A stretch of DNA of 64,000 nucleotides from assembly GCF_031179985.1 (NCBI RefSeq), contig NZ_JAPSHJ010000014.1:1-64000 (forward strand), given 5' to 3'. The notes under the pieces are model-generated. The model did not search any database. It had not been told where the DNA came from and was given only the letters and a program-made list of their open reading frames with translations. Of the stretch, positions 56,398 to 64,000 are shown piece after piece (the stretch's first letter is position 1; each line of letters begins with the position of its first letter). The translations under genes and the position numbers were made by a program. The stretch comes from Arthrobacter sp. Lineage in GTDB: Bacteria; Actinomycetota; Actinomycetes; Actinomycetales; Micrococcaceae.

Positions 56398-57048
56398 ATG
56401 ACTTCAGCCGATAGCTTTCCCGCCCCTGTTGTTCTCTGGTCCAAGCCCCAAGAGGAGCGGGCCGGCAAGCCGCTCCTTGTTCTGTTGCACGGTTATGGTG
56501 CCAATGAGCAGGACCTGTCGAGCCTGGCGGAGATGCTGCCGGAGGAATTTGTTGTTGCATCCGTCAGGGCTCCGATAGCCATGGGGCCGGGTTTCACGTG
56601 GTTCCCGCTGACCGGATCGGTCGAATACTCACTCGACGCTGTGAAGATTGCCTCCTCCTATGTCCTTGACTGGCTCGACGGCGTCAAGGCCAACCATCCG
56701 TCCGTGACCCTGCTCGGGTTCTCCATGGGCATGGCCATGGCCACCACAATGCTCAGGCAGCGCCCCACGGACTTTGCCGCCATCGTCGGACTTTCAGGTT
56801 TTGTGGTGGATTCCGGCGACGATCCGGACTTCTTTGATCACGAGCTCGACGGCGGTGTGCCGATGTTCTGGGGCCGCGACCAGCAGGATCCGGTCATCAC
56901 GCCGGACAAGATCGAATTCACCATGGGCTGGGTGCGCAAGCACGTAAAGCTCACCAAGGTGCTTTACACCGGAATGTGGCACGGGATCAACCAGCAAGAG
57001 ATCGGCCACGTGTCCGAGTTCCTCACCCATGAGGTCCTGAACAAGTAG
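56398..57048 (+). CDS. Carboxylesterase/phospholipase-type alpha/beta hydrolase
   Basis: 216-residue hydrolase of the YpfH/LYPLA group. HGYGANEQDL forms the oxyanion region, the nucleophilic Ser is in LLGFSMGMAMAT, Asp in GRDQQDPVI, and His in TGMWHGINQQEI. The MTSADSFP start at 56398 is preferred to 56365; AAGAAT lies 6 nt upstream, a possible leaderless arrangement. It is convergent with the YCII gene 8 nt away. Confidence 0.85.
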   Translation: MTSADSFPAPVVLWSKPQEERAGKPLLVLLHGYGANEQDLSSLAEMLPEEFVVASVRAPIAMGPGFTWFPLTGSVEYSLDAVKIASSYVLDWLDGVKANHPSVTLLGFSMGMAMATTMLRQRPTDFAAIVGLSGFVVDSGDDPDFFDHELDGGVPMFWGRDQQDPVITPDKIEFTMGWVRKHVKLTKVLYTGMWHGINQQEIGHVSEFLTHEVLNK

Positions 57049-57056
57049 CCCGACAG

Positions 57057-57395
57057 CTAGCTGTCGGGGTCGTACCCGAACTCGCGGAGCTCCTGTGAGC
57101 AACGACAGGCCACCGCGATCTTCCTCGCCCACTCGACAGCGTCCTCGCGGGTGGGCAGCTCCAAAACGGTGAACCCACCGTTGATTTCGAAGCCCGGATA
57201 GGTCTCGGTGCTCACAGATCCGTCGGGGGAGACCAGCAAGGGATCGACTTCCTCGTTGATCCCGCCGCCGAATATGTAGACGCCCGCGGCCTTCGCCTCC
57301 GCGATCACAGCGTGGGATTCGGCGAAGACAATCGGGAACTCCTCGTCGGTGAGCACCATGGCTTGGCTTGGGAAGGAGATGAGGTATTTGGTCAT
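57057..57395 (-). CDS. YCII-related (YciI-like) domain protein
   Basis: 112-residue protein of the YCII/DGPF fold: MTKYLISFPSQAMVLTDEEF, AGVYIFGGGINEEVDPLLVSPDGSV, and GGFTVLELPTREDAVEWARKIA. Many such proteins sit near ECF sigma factors, but here none is present. Function unknown. ATG 57395 matches the family start; the track's upstream start is unsupported. CACCAT lies 6 nt before the ATG. Confidence 0.8.
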   Translation of the reverse strand: MTKYLISFPSQAMVLTDEEFPIVFAESHAVIAEAKAAGVYIFGGGINEEVDPLLVSPDGSVSTETYPGFEINGGFTVLELPTREDAVEWARKIAVACRCSQELREFGYDPDS

Positions 57396-57464
57396 GACTC
57401 GATGGTGCCCCCGTGGCTGGCGCAATGTCACCAACGTCCGAAGTGAATGCACAAGCGAACGCAG

Positions 57465-57701
57465 CTAAATGTCGGAAGGCGCGATGATCTGGACCGTGTG
57501 TCCGTTAACGGTGACGGTGTCCCCATCGTGGAGCTGGCGGCCCCGCCGGTCGTCGATTTCCCCATTGACCTGCACGAGGCCGTTCTTGATCAGCTCCGTA
57601 GCCTGCACCCCGTCCTCCACCAGGTTGGCAAGCTTCAGCAGCTGGCCGAGGCGGATCATCTGGTCACGGATGGGAATCTCTTCAATCTCCGGGTTGCTCA
57701 T
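57465..57701 (-). CDS. S4 domain RNA-binding protein
   Basis: 78-residue protein that is essentially one S4 domain: IRLGQLLKLANLVEDGVQATELIKNGLVQVNGEIDDRRGRQLHDGDTVTVNG, like YbcJ/YaaA-type S4 proteins. It should bind structured RNA; the exact partner is unknown. I use ATG 57701 (MSNPEIEEIPIRD), with CATTAT 7 nt upstream suggesting leaderless expression. It diverges from the transporter gene with only 33 bp between the starts. Confidence 0.85.
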   Translation of the reverse strand: MSNPEIEEIPIRDQMIRLGQLLKLANLVEDGVQATELIKNGLVQVNGEIDDRRGRQLHDGDTVTVNGHTVQIIAPSDI

Positions 57702-57734
57702 ACAAGCAATAATGCCTGACGTAGGGTGGATCCG

Positions 57735-58748
57735 GTGACTCCCGTTCCCCGCCTTCCCCTTGCCGCAGGACTGCCGTTGGCTGTTGCCGCCGGACTGGCC
57801 ATTCCCCTCCAAGGCCGGATTAACGGGGCACTGGGCACGAAACTGGATGACGGCATTGCAGCAGCGACGGTGAGTTTCACCACAGGACTGGTGCTGATGC
57901 TGGTCATTTGCCTGATCCTGCCCAAGGGAAGGGCCGGCCTCGCACAGATCCTTCCGGCTGTGAAGGAACGCCGCTTTCCACCCATCTATGTCATGGCCGG
58001 AAGTATTGGTGCCCTGTTTGTGTTTGCCCAGTCATTGACCATCGGGCTGCTCGGTGTAGCCCTGTTCACCGTGGCCACGGTAACGGGCCAGACCCTCAGC
58101 GGGCTCCTCGTGGACAGGCTGGGGATCGGGCCGGCAGGAAAGCGGTCCGTCACCGGTATCAGGATCCTGGGCTCCCTGCTCACAATTGCAGCCGTGTGCT
58201 GGGCGGTATCGCCACGGTTTGGGGCACCGACGGCTGCGGCCACAGGCCCGGCAGGGCCGGGTGCAGACGCGGGATTGAGTGAACCAAGCCAACTGCTCCT
58301 ACCCCTGCTGCTCCCTGTACTGGCAGGCTTCTTCATAAGTTTCCAGCAGGCGATGAACGGCACTGCCACCGCCCACTACGGCACGCCCCTGGCTGCCACG
58401 CTGGTTAACTTCATTTCCGGCACCGTGGTGTTGTGGCTGGCATGGCTGGTGAAGCTTGCTGTCCTGGGTGCAGGCAATGCGCTGCCTGCAGAGTGGTGGT
58501 ACTACCTTGGCGGTCCGATGGGGTGCATCTTTATCGGGCTCGGGGCACTGTTGGTCCGCAGCCTCGGAGTGCTGGTGACGGGGCTGGGGATGATCGCCGG
58601 CCAACTCCTGGGGTCCCTTGGGTTGGACGTGGCCTTCCCTACCCCCGGAACGGTGATAGCCCTCCCTGCAGTCCTTGGCACACTCCTTACGCTCGGTGCG
58701 ATTGTCCTGGCCACGCTGCCATGGCCGCGGGGGATACTCAGAAGGTAG
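57735..58748 (+). CDS. DMT-superfamily transporter (YdcZ/DUF606 type)
   Basis: 337-residue membrane protein with about ten hydrophobic helices in two similar halves. Each half begins with a small/aromatic helix and a conserved Q-x-x-x-N-G/N-x turn: IPLQGRINGALGTKL in the first and ISFQQAMNGTATAHYG in the second, the DUF606 (DMT_YdcZ) signature. A low-complexity loop (PTAAATGPAGPGADAG) joins the halves. GTG 57735 is preferred to GTG 57726; TAGGGT lies 7 nt upstream. The substrate is unknown. Confidence 0.82.
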   Translation: MTPVPRLPLAAGLPLAVAAGLAIPLQGRINGALGTKLDDGIAAATVSFTTGLVLMLVICLILPKGRAGLAQILPAVKERRFPPIYVMAGSIGALFVFAQSLTIGLLGVALFTVATVTGQTLSGLLVDRLGIGPAGKRSVTGIRILGSLLTIAAVCWAVSPRFGAPTAAATGPAGPGADAGLSEPSQLLLPLLLPVLAGFFISFQQAMNGTATAHYGTPLAATLVNFISGTVVLWLAWLVKLAVLGAGNALPAEWWYYLGGPMGCIFIGLGALLVRSLGVLVTGLGMIAGQLLGSLGLDVAFPTPGTVIALPAVLGTLLTLGAIVLATLPWPRGILRR

Positions 58749-58834
58749 GTCCCCGGGTCGCCACTGGGCGAGCCATCACGCCGGGAGGCCGGTAGTCTAG
58801 GAAACGCAGCTTTTCTGCACAGCTTTCCCGCGCA

Positions 58835-58900
58835 CCCAACCATGCAGCACTGAATGTCGTTTTGAGGGCTCAGAACAGCATCCACTGCTACTTGGTTGGG
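58835..58900. repeat. Long-stem palindromic element, copy 2
   Basis: A 66-bp element with arms CCCAACCATGCAGCACTGAA...GTTTTGAG and CTCAGAACAGCATCCACTGC...GGTTGGG. About two thirds of the 32 arm positions pair, ending in matched CCCAACC/GGTTGGG. Shared blocks with copy 1 at 41327: CCCAACC, GCA-TGAA-GT-GTTTTGAG, AACAGCA, ACTGC and GG-T-GGG. Confidence 0.75.
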
Positions 58901-58919
58901 GACTGTGAATCATGCACCG

Positions 58920-58942
58920 CCCCGCCTGGCAACCAGCCGGGG
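58920..58942 (+). promoter_or_regulatory. Short GC hairpin in the glyS leader
   Basis: CCCCG-C-CTGG and CCAG-C-CGGGG pair around CAA, 60 nt before the glyS start. The 253-bp gap 58749-59001 otherwise holds the palindromic element and no gene. No T-box sequence is seen, so the regulatory role is open. Confidence 0.35.
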
Positions 58943-59001
58943 ATACGGGGCCAGACCACGCGGACCGCACCCAGCGGCCTGTAGAAATTGGAGTTACCAC
59001 C

Positions 59002-60387
59002 ATGGCAGCAAAATCCGTCCTCGACCAGATCATTTCCCTCGCCAAGCGCCGGGGATTCGTTTTCCAGGCCGGTGAAATCTATGGTGGCTCCCGTTCAGCG
59101 TGGGACTACGGGCCCTTGGGTGCAGAGCTGAAGGAAAACATCAAGCGCCAGTGGTGGCAGTCAGTGGTCCGCGGCCGTGAGGACGTCGTCGGCCTGGACT
59201 CCTCCGTGATCCTGCCCCGCCAGGTATGGGAAGCGTCCGGCCACGTCGACGTATTCTCAGACCCCCTTGTGGAATGCCTCTCCTGCCACAAGCGCTACCG
59301 GGCTGACCACCTCGAAGAAGAGTACGAGGAAAAGAAGGGCCGCCCGGCCGAGAACGGCCTGAAGGACATCGCCTGCGCCAACTGCGGCACACGCGGCCAG
59401 TGGACGGAGCCGCAGGAATTCTCCGGCCTCCTCAAGACCTACCTGGGCCCCGTGGCAAACGAGGAAGGCCTTCACTACCTCCGCCCGGAAACCGCCCAGG
59501 GTATCTTCGTGAACTTCAGCAACGTGCTCACTACTTCGCGCAAGAAGCCGCCGTTTGGCATTGGCCAGATCGGCAAGTCCTTCCGCAACGAGATCACGCC
59601 CGGAAACTTCATCTTCCGTACCCGCGAGTTCGAGCAGATGGAAATGGAATTCTTCGTGGAGCCAGGCACTGACGAGCAGTGGCACCAGTACTGGATGAAG
59701 GAACGCATGTCCTGGTACACCGAGCTGGGTATCCGGGAGGAAAACCTCCGGTTCTTCGAACACCCGCTGGAAAAGCTCAGCCACTACTCCAAGGGCACCA
59801 CGGACATCGAATACCGCTTCGGCTTCCAGGGTTCAGAGTGGGGCGAGCTGGAAGGCATCGCAAACCGCACGGACTTCGATCTCTCCACCCATGCCAAGGC
59901 CTCCGGCCAGGACCTCAGCTACTTCAACCAGGCCACCAACGAGCGCTACACGCCGTACGTGATCGAACCCGCTGCCGGCCTGACCCGCTCCTTTATGGCG
60001 TTCATGATCGACGCCTACACGGAGGACGAGGCCCCCAACGCCAAGGGCGGCGTCGATGTCCGAACAGTGCTCAGGCTCGATCCCCGCCTCGCTCCCGTGA
60101 AGGCTGCCGTTCTTCCGCTGAGCCGCAACGAGGATCTGTCCCCGAAGGCCAAGGACCTTGCGGCCCAGCTGCGCCGGAACTGGAACATCGAGTTCGACGA
60201 CGCCGGCGCCATCGGCCGCCGTTACCGCCGCCAGGATGAGATCGGCACACCGTTCTGCATCACTGTGGACTTCGATACCCTCGAGGACCAGGCAGTCACC
60301 ATCCGTGAACGCGACACCATGAGCCAGGACCGTGTTTCGCTCGACAAGGTGGAGGCCTACCTCGCAGCCCGGCTGGTAGGCGCCTGA
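59002..60387 (+). CDS. glyS: Glycyl-tRNA synthetase (alpha2 type)
   Basis: Class II aminoacyl-tRNA synthetase of 461 residues charging tRNA(Gly). The family start [23 protein letters not shown] with the WDYGPLG motif is followed by a zinc-binding insertion (CLSCHKRY...CANCG), [13 protein letters not shown], motif 2 [25 protein letters not shown] and motif 3 [12 protein letters not shown]. The C-terminal anticodon-binding domain has [10 protein letters not shown] and [15 protein letters not shown] 59002 has TTGGAG upstream and the ORF track's 30-residue extension runs into the leader. Confidence 0.96.
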   Translation: MAAKSVLDQIISLAKRRGFVFQAGEIYGGSRSAWDYGPLGAELKENIKRQWWQSVVRGREDVVGLDSSVILPRQVWEASGHVDVFSDPLVECLSCHKRYRADHLEEEYEEKKGRPAENGLKDIACANCGTRGQWTEPQEFSGLLKTYLGPVANEEGLHYLRPETAQGIFVNFSNVLTTSRKKPPFGIGQIGKSFRNEITPGNFIFRTREFEQMEMEFFVEPGTDEQWHQYWMKERMSWYTELGIREENLRFFEHPLEKLSHYSKGTTDIEYRFGFQGSEWGELEGIANRTDFDLSTHAKASGQDLSYFNQATNERYTPYVIEPAAGLTRSFMAFMIDAYTEDEAPNAKGGVDVRTVLRLDPRLAPVKAAVLPLSRNEDLSPKAKDLAAQLRRNWNIEFDDAGAIGRRYRRQDEIGTPFCITVDFDTLEDQAVTIRERDTMSQDRVSLDKVEAYLAARLVGA

Positions 60388-60389
60388 GT

Positions 60390-61367
60390 ATGGCCATTGA
60401 GTACAGGGAATGGCGCGACGGAGACGACCTCGCGCTGCTGGAAATCTGGGGAGACCCCGAAACTGTCCAGGCTGGACAGTTCCGGGGAACGCTCGCGCCG
60501 TCAGGAAATGCTCCGTGGCGCCGCTGCATTGTGGCCGAAGACGTCGTTGACGGCGTCGCCATTCCGGTGGCGGCAGGCGTGGTGCACGAAGCGTCCCTCC
60601 ACCCTGAACGGCTCTGGGCCTACATTGAGGTTGCCCGGGACCACCGGCGGGAGGGCGTAGGCTCCACCCTGCTGACCATGCTGCGGCACGAAGCAAAGGC
60701 GGCGCCGTCGGGCGTTTCCAAACTGCGCTGCAAGGTGGAGCCGGGCACGCCGGGCGCAGCTTTTGCCGCCCAGGCCGGGCTCACTCCGATCCAGCGCTCG
60801 CAGCTGATAGTGGTGGAACCGGCAGCCCTGAAGCTCCCGGTGTTCGGGGACGGTTCAGAGGAAGCAGCGTCGGAACGGGTGGAGGACCTGGCCACTGGTT
60901 CCGTGGAGCTCAGCGACGTGGTCGGCCGATATTACACAGCTGTCCACGACTGGGACAGCCCGGGGGACCTCGCCGTTTCTACCGTCCAGCGGCTTTTCCT
61001 GGATGACCTTAGCGGAGCGCACGGTGCCATTGTGCTGAGGGCTCCCAAGGCCAGCGCCTTCGGGGCCGGCGTACCTGCGAGCAGGAAAGGCAAGCTGCTG
61101 GCCTTCGCCATCAGTTATGCGCAGGGCACCGCAGAACCCGGGCAGCCTGCGCAGCCGTCCGACGTCTTTCTGGGCCATGATCCGCAGCTTGCTCCGGATG
61201 AGGCACAGGCGGCAGTTCGTGACTTGTTGGCCCTTATTGCCTACCAGTACCCGGTCCTGCTGGAACTGGATGACTCAATGACTGCCCTGCGCGCCGTCGT
61301 CGAACCCCTGTTGGAATCGGGCAAGGCCCGCCGGCAGGGCGTCGAGACTTTCGTCGTCTCGGACTGA
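60390..61367 (+). CDS. GNAT family N-acetyltransferase
   Basis: 325 residues. A GNAT domain covers about residues 3-145, with the acetyl-CoA loop ARDHRREGVGSTLLTML, then a second region (about 170-325) that may be a degenerate GNAT repeat or an unrelated domain. The start lies 2 nt after the glyS stop, so the two are co-transcribed. The substrate is unknown. Confidence 0.8.
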   Translation: MAIEYREWRDGDDLALLEIWGDPETVQAGQFRGTLAPSGNAPWRRCIVAEDVVDGVAIPVAAGVVHEASLHPERLWAYIEVARDHRREGVGSTLLTMLRHEAKAAPSGVSKLRCKVEPGTPGAAFAAQAGLTPIQRSQLIVVEPAALKLPVFGDGSEEAASERVEDLATGSVELSDVVGRYYTAVHDWDSPGDLAVSTVQRLFLDDLSGAHGAIVLRAPKASAFGAGVPASRKGKLLAFAISYAQGTAEPGQPAQPSDVFLGHDPQLAPDEAQAAVRDLLALIAYQYPVLLELDDSMTALRAVVEPLLESGKARRQGVETFVVSD

Positions 61368-61426
61368 TCGGTTCCGGGGGGCCACTGCACCTCACGTAGA
61401 GTTGAAGATATGAGGTCGAACTGCTG

Positions 61427-62968
61427 ATGGGATCAGGACACTCGCACGGCCACACAGAGCATTCAGAGCTGACGCCGGAAGCCATCGCTTCCAGGCGGCG
61501 GGCGAACTGGCTCCTTGCGGCAGTCCTCGTTCCCCTGACCCTGCTCACGCTGGCCGCCATGGTGATGATGTGGCCCTCCGGCAGCAAGGAGGGGTTGACC
61601 CTCGCCAGCCCTTACACAGCTGCCCCCGGAGTCACGTTTGATACCGGCAAAATCCAGCGGGTGGTGGTGGAATCCTGCACTCAGGCCCCCGCCAGCAGCG
61701 GACAAGAGAACAGCGGACAGCAGGGCACAGGGGAGCAGAGCGGCGCTCAGCCGTCCCAGCAAGGATCCGACTGCACCTTTGCCTACACCGAGCCTGATAA
61801 AGGCGGGAATCCCGTCAAGGTGGTCATCAACCCCGACGTCGTGAAGTCCCACGGCGTCAAGGTGGGTGACAATATCCGCTACCTCAACCTCTCCAACGCC
61901 CAGGGCGCCTCGTCCTCGCAGGGTGCACCGGCCTACATCTTCGTTGACTTCGTCCGCACCCTGCCCATCATCCTGCTTGCGATCCTCTACGCGGTGGTCG
62001 TAGTGGCGGTGGCACGCTGGCGGGGGCTCCGGGCCCTGGTGGGACTCGTTGGAGCCTACGCCGTTCTTGTCGCTTTTATGCTCCCGGGGCTGGTCGAGGG
62101 CAAGCCGCCGCTCCTTTTGGCGCTGGTTGGTTCCACGGTGATTATGATCGGGGTGCTGTACTTTGCCCACGGTTTCTCGGCCAGGACATCGACGGCACTG
62201 TTGGGCACCATCTTCGGACTGGTGATCACCGCGCTGTTGGCGGCCTGGGCCACTGATGCCGCCAACCTCGCCGGAGTGGGCAGTCACGATGCCGCCACCC
62301 TGAGCAATGTTTCGGCCAACATCTCCATCTCCGGAATCATCCTTTGCGGGCTCATTATCTCCGGACTGGGCGTGCTCAACGACGTCACCATCACCCAGTC
62401 CTCGGCTGTCTGGGAGCTCTACGAACTGGCACCGGAGACCAGTGCGCGCAAACTCTTCTCCTCGGCCATGCGGATCGGCCGGGATCACATCGCCTCCACC
62501 GTGTACACCATCGCCTTCGCCTATGCGGGCGCGGCCCTGCCAACCCTCATCATCGTAATGCTCTACAACAGGCCCCTGGGCGAAGCGCTCACCAGCGCCG
62601 AGCTCTCCGAGGAAGTCATCAGGACTCTCGTCGGCTCCGTCGGCCTGGTGCTGGCCATCCCGGTCACGACTCTTATCGCCGTCCTCGTTGTTAAAGCCAC
62701 CGGGATAAGGGCAGCGGGCGTTACGGACGCAGGCATCCTGCCAGCTTCACGGGCGGGCTCCCCGGCCATAGAGCCCGACGACGTCGAGGACACCGGCGCG
62801 CTGGCAGCGGCTGCAGCGGTGGCCCGCGGCGATACGACACGAAACTCTGGAGAGACAGCAGCACCTGGCACGGCAGTGCCTGGAACAGCATCACCACCTG
62901 GTACACCGCGGGACGCCGGTGCAACAGAGGGAACCCGGAGGGGTAGGCGGGCGGCCGAACGGCCCTGA
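61427..62968 (+). CDS. YibE/F family membrane protein
   Basis: 513-residue YibE/F-like protein. The N-terminus is His-rich (GHSHGHTEHSE), a first helix is at about 28-50, and an extracellular Gln/Ser/Gly-rich part follows. Then come about seven helices with the family features FVDFVRTLPIILLAILYAVVVV, GSTVIMIGVLYFAHGFSARTSTALLGT, SGIILCGLIISGLGVLNDVTITQ and AYAGAALPTLIIVML. The tail is Ala/Thr/Pro-rich. The function of the family is unknown; some members lie near metal or transport genes, and the N-terminal His residues could bind metal (inference). Confidence 0.88.
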   Translation: MGSGHSHGHTEHSELTPEAIASRRRANWLLAAVLVPLTLLTLAAMVMMWPSGSKEGLTLASPYTAAPGVTFDTGKIQRVVVESCTQAPASSGQENSGQQGTGEQSGAQPSQQGSDCTFAYTEPDKGGNPVKVVINPDVVKSHGVKVGDNIRYLNLSNAQGASSSQGAPAYIFVDFVRTLPIILLAILYAVVVVAVARWRGLRALVGLVGAYAVLVAFMLPGLVEGKPPLLLALVGSTVIMIGVLYFAHGFSARTSTALLGTIFGLVITALLAAWATDAANLAGVGSHDAATLSNVSANISISGIILCGLIISGLGVLNDVTITQSSAVWELYELAPETSARKLFSSAMRIGRDHIASTVYTIAFAYAGAALPTLIIVMLYNRPLGEALTSAELSEEVIRTLVGSVGLVLAIPVTTLIAVLVVKATGIRAAGVTDAGILPASRAGSPAIEPDDVEDTGALAAAAAVARGDTTRNSGETAAPGTAVPGTASPPGTPRDAGATEGTRRGRRAAERP

Positions 62969-63054
62969 CCGGGCAGCATTCCGCTCCCCAAAGTTTTCTT
63001 CTGCCAGGTGCACACGCTGCAGCCCGATTTGCCCCGCTTTGAGACAATGGACGG

Positions 63055-64000
63055 GTGACTGTTGTAGCAACGCCTCCCGCCCCCAAGCTGGAACTCCCTC
63101 CGCTGAAACTTGGCCCCATCACGGTGGACACCCCCGTGGTGCTGGCCCCCATGGCCGGAATCACCAACACCGCGTTCCGCCGGCTCTGCCGTGAATACGG
63201 CGGCGGGCTGTACGTAGCGGAGATGGTCACTTCCCGCGCCCTCGTGGAGCGTACTCCGGAATCGCTGCGCATCATCTCCCACGACGACGATGAGAAAGTC
63301 CGTTCCGTTCAGCTCTACGGCGTGGACCCCGTAACCGTGGGGCAGGCAGTGCGGATGCTCGTCGAAGAAGACCGCGCTGACCACATCGACCTGAACTTCG
63401 GCTGCCCTGTGCCCAAGGTGACCCGGCGCGGCGGGGGAGCAGCCCTGCCCTGGAAAATCGACCTGTTCACCTCGATCGTCCAGACAGCTGTGCGCGAAGC
63501 CTCCAAGGGCGATGTTCCCTTGACCATCAAGATGCGCAAAGGCATAGACGAGGACCACCTGACGTACCTCGACGCCGGCCGGATTGCCCGCGATTCAGGT
63601 GTCGCCGCCGTCGCTCTTCACGGCCGTACCGCGGCCCAGTTCTATTCGGGGCAGGCCGACTGGTCAGCAATTGCCCGCCTGCGCGAGGCGCTGCCGGACA
63701 TTCCGGTCCTGGGTAACGGCGATATCTGGTCCGCCGAAGATGCGGTCCGCATGGTCCGCGAGACCGGAGTGGACGGTGTGGTGATCGGCCGGGGCTGCCA
63801 GGGCCGGCCGTGGCTCTTCGGGGACCTCATGGCTGCCTTCGAGGGCAGCGACGAACGCCACAAGCCAGGCCTGCGTCAGGTGGCCGAAGGCGTCTATCGG
63901 CACGCGGAACTGATGATCGAGACGTTCGACGACGAATACAAGGCGCTCCGGGAAATCCGCAAGCACATGGCCTGGTACTTCAAGGGCTACGTCGTGGGCA
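63055..64000 (+). CDS. dusB: tRNA-dihydrouridine synthase DusB (partial, runs off the window)
   Basis: Flavin enzyme that reduces uridine to dihydrouridine in the D-loop of tRNA. Absent from the ORF track because it has no stop before the window end. From GTG 63055 the frame reads VTVVATPPAPKLELPPLKLG, then VVLAPMAGITNTAFRRLCRE, catalytic Cys in LNFGCPVPKVTRRGGGAAL, TIKMRKGIDEDHLTYLDAG, ALHGRTAAQFYSGQADW and GNGDIWSAEDA, typical of Dus/DusB. At least 315 residues are in the window; the C-terminal helical RNA-binding part is missing. GACAAT 6 nt before the GTG suggests a leaderless start. Confidence 0.92.
   Translation, partial: MTVVATPPAPKLELPPLKLGPITVDTPVVLAPMAGITNTAFRRLCREYGGGLYVAEMVTSRALVERTPESLRIISHDDDEKVRSVQLYGVDPVTVGQAVRMLVEEDRADHIDLNFGCPVPKVTRRGGGAALPWKIDLFTSIVQTAVREASKGDVPLTIKMRKGIDEDHLTYLDAGRIARDSGVAAVALHGRTAAQFYSGQADWSAIARLREALPDIPVLGNGDIWSAEDAVRMVRETGVDGVVIGRGCQGRPWLFGDLMAAFEGSDERHKPGLRQVAEGVYRHAELMIETFDDEYKALREIRKHMAWYFKGYVVG

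Noticed and set aside
58749-59001. T-box riboswitch before glyS
   Set aside because: No conserved T-box sequence or specifier-like structure could be seen; only a palindromic element and a small hairpin are present.

Overview
The window is a stretch of a high-GC actinobacterial chromosome. The gene content points to Micrococcaceae, Arthrobacter or Pseudarthrobacter in the broad sense: three-part acyl-CoA carboxylase with an epsilon subunit, a SAM-IV type metX leader, GatCAB plus NAD-dependent LigA, DUF3072 and a PFNA-like locus. Genes are dense and often overlap by 4 bases. I see no insertion sequence, phage, CRISPR, tRNA or rRNA, so this looks like core chromosome rather than an island.

Layout. 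1-6.0 kb: acyl-CoA carboxylase beta and epsilon subunits (minus strand) diverge from an HSDL2-like SDR, biotin ligase BirA, a bacterial PH-domain membrane protein and a class III adenylate cyclase. 6.25-29.1 kb: ten co-directional genes, most of them overlapping. They encode a 2031-residue membrane-anchored Ig/cadherin-like plus FN3 protein, a MoxR ATPase, a DUF58 protein, a transglutaminase-like membrane protein, an RDD-FHA protein, a PP2C phosphatase, a Zn-ribbon/FHA protein, a Ser/Thr kinase with an FN3-like ectodomain, a degenerate-FHA/helical protein, and a 1495-residue EssC-type FtsK/SpoIIIE ATPase. The gene set corresponds closely to the bifidobacterial PFNA cluster, here joined to a type VII-like secretion ATPase. 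A strong hairpin closes it. 29.3-33.6 kb: LigA, an inositol-monophosphatase-family enzyme, a GNAT acetyltransferase and a RidA-family protein. 33.7-37.8 kb: a CitA/CitB-type two-component system divergent from a CitMHS citrate transporter. 37.9-42.2 kb: gatCAB and a secreted DUF5666-like protein. 42.3-48.0 kb: a LysR regulator divergent from tdh-kbl (threonine to glycine), a DAO-family oxidase and hutI. 48.0-54.5 kb: histidine phosphatase, CPBP protease homologue, VOC protein, metX under a SAM-IV riboswitch, and an MHS transporter/zinc alcohol dehydrogenase pair. 54.6-64 kb: small and housekeeping genes (DUF3072, SHOCT, SGNH esterase, carboxylesterase, YCII, S4, DMT transporter, glyS, GNAT, YibE/F) and a dusB gene cut by the window edge.

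How the genes work together. In the 6-29 kb locus, kinase and phosphatase would set the phosphorylation state read by at least three intact FHA domains, one of them on the EssC-type ATPase. MoxR/DUF58/transglutaminase-like proteins would assemble or mature the giant surface protein. This is inference from domains and gene order. No WXG100 substrate gene lies in the window.

Non-coding signals worth noting: two related long-stem palindromes (41.3 and 58.8 kb), a perfect 8+4+8 palindrome upstream of the SDR, three CTGCA repeats spaced exactly 21 bp upstream of the MHS transporter, a recurrent -10-like hexamer 6-7 nt before many start codons that suggests leaderless transcripts, and an abrupt change in base composition inside the giant gene near 7.34 kb.
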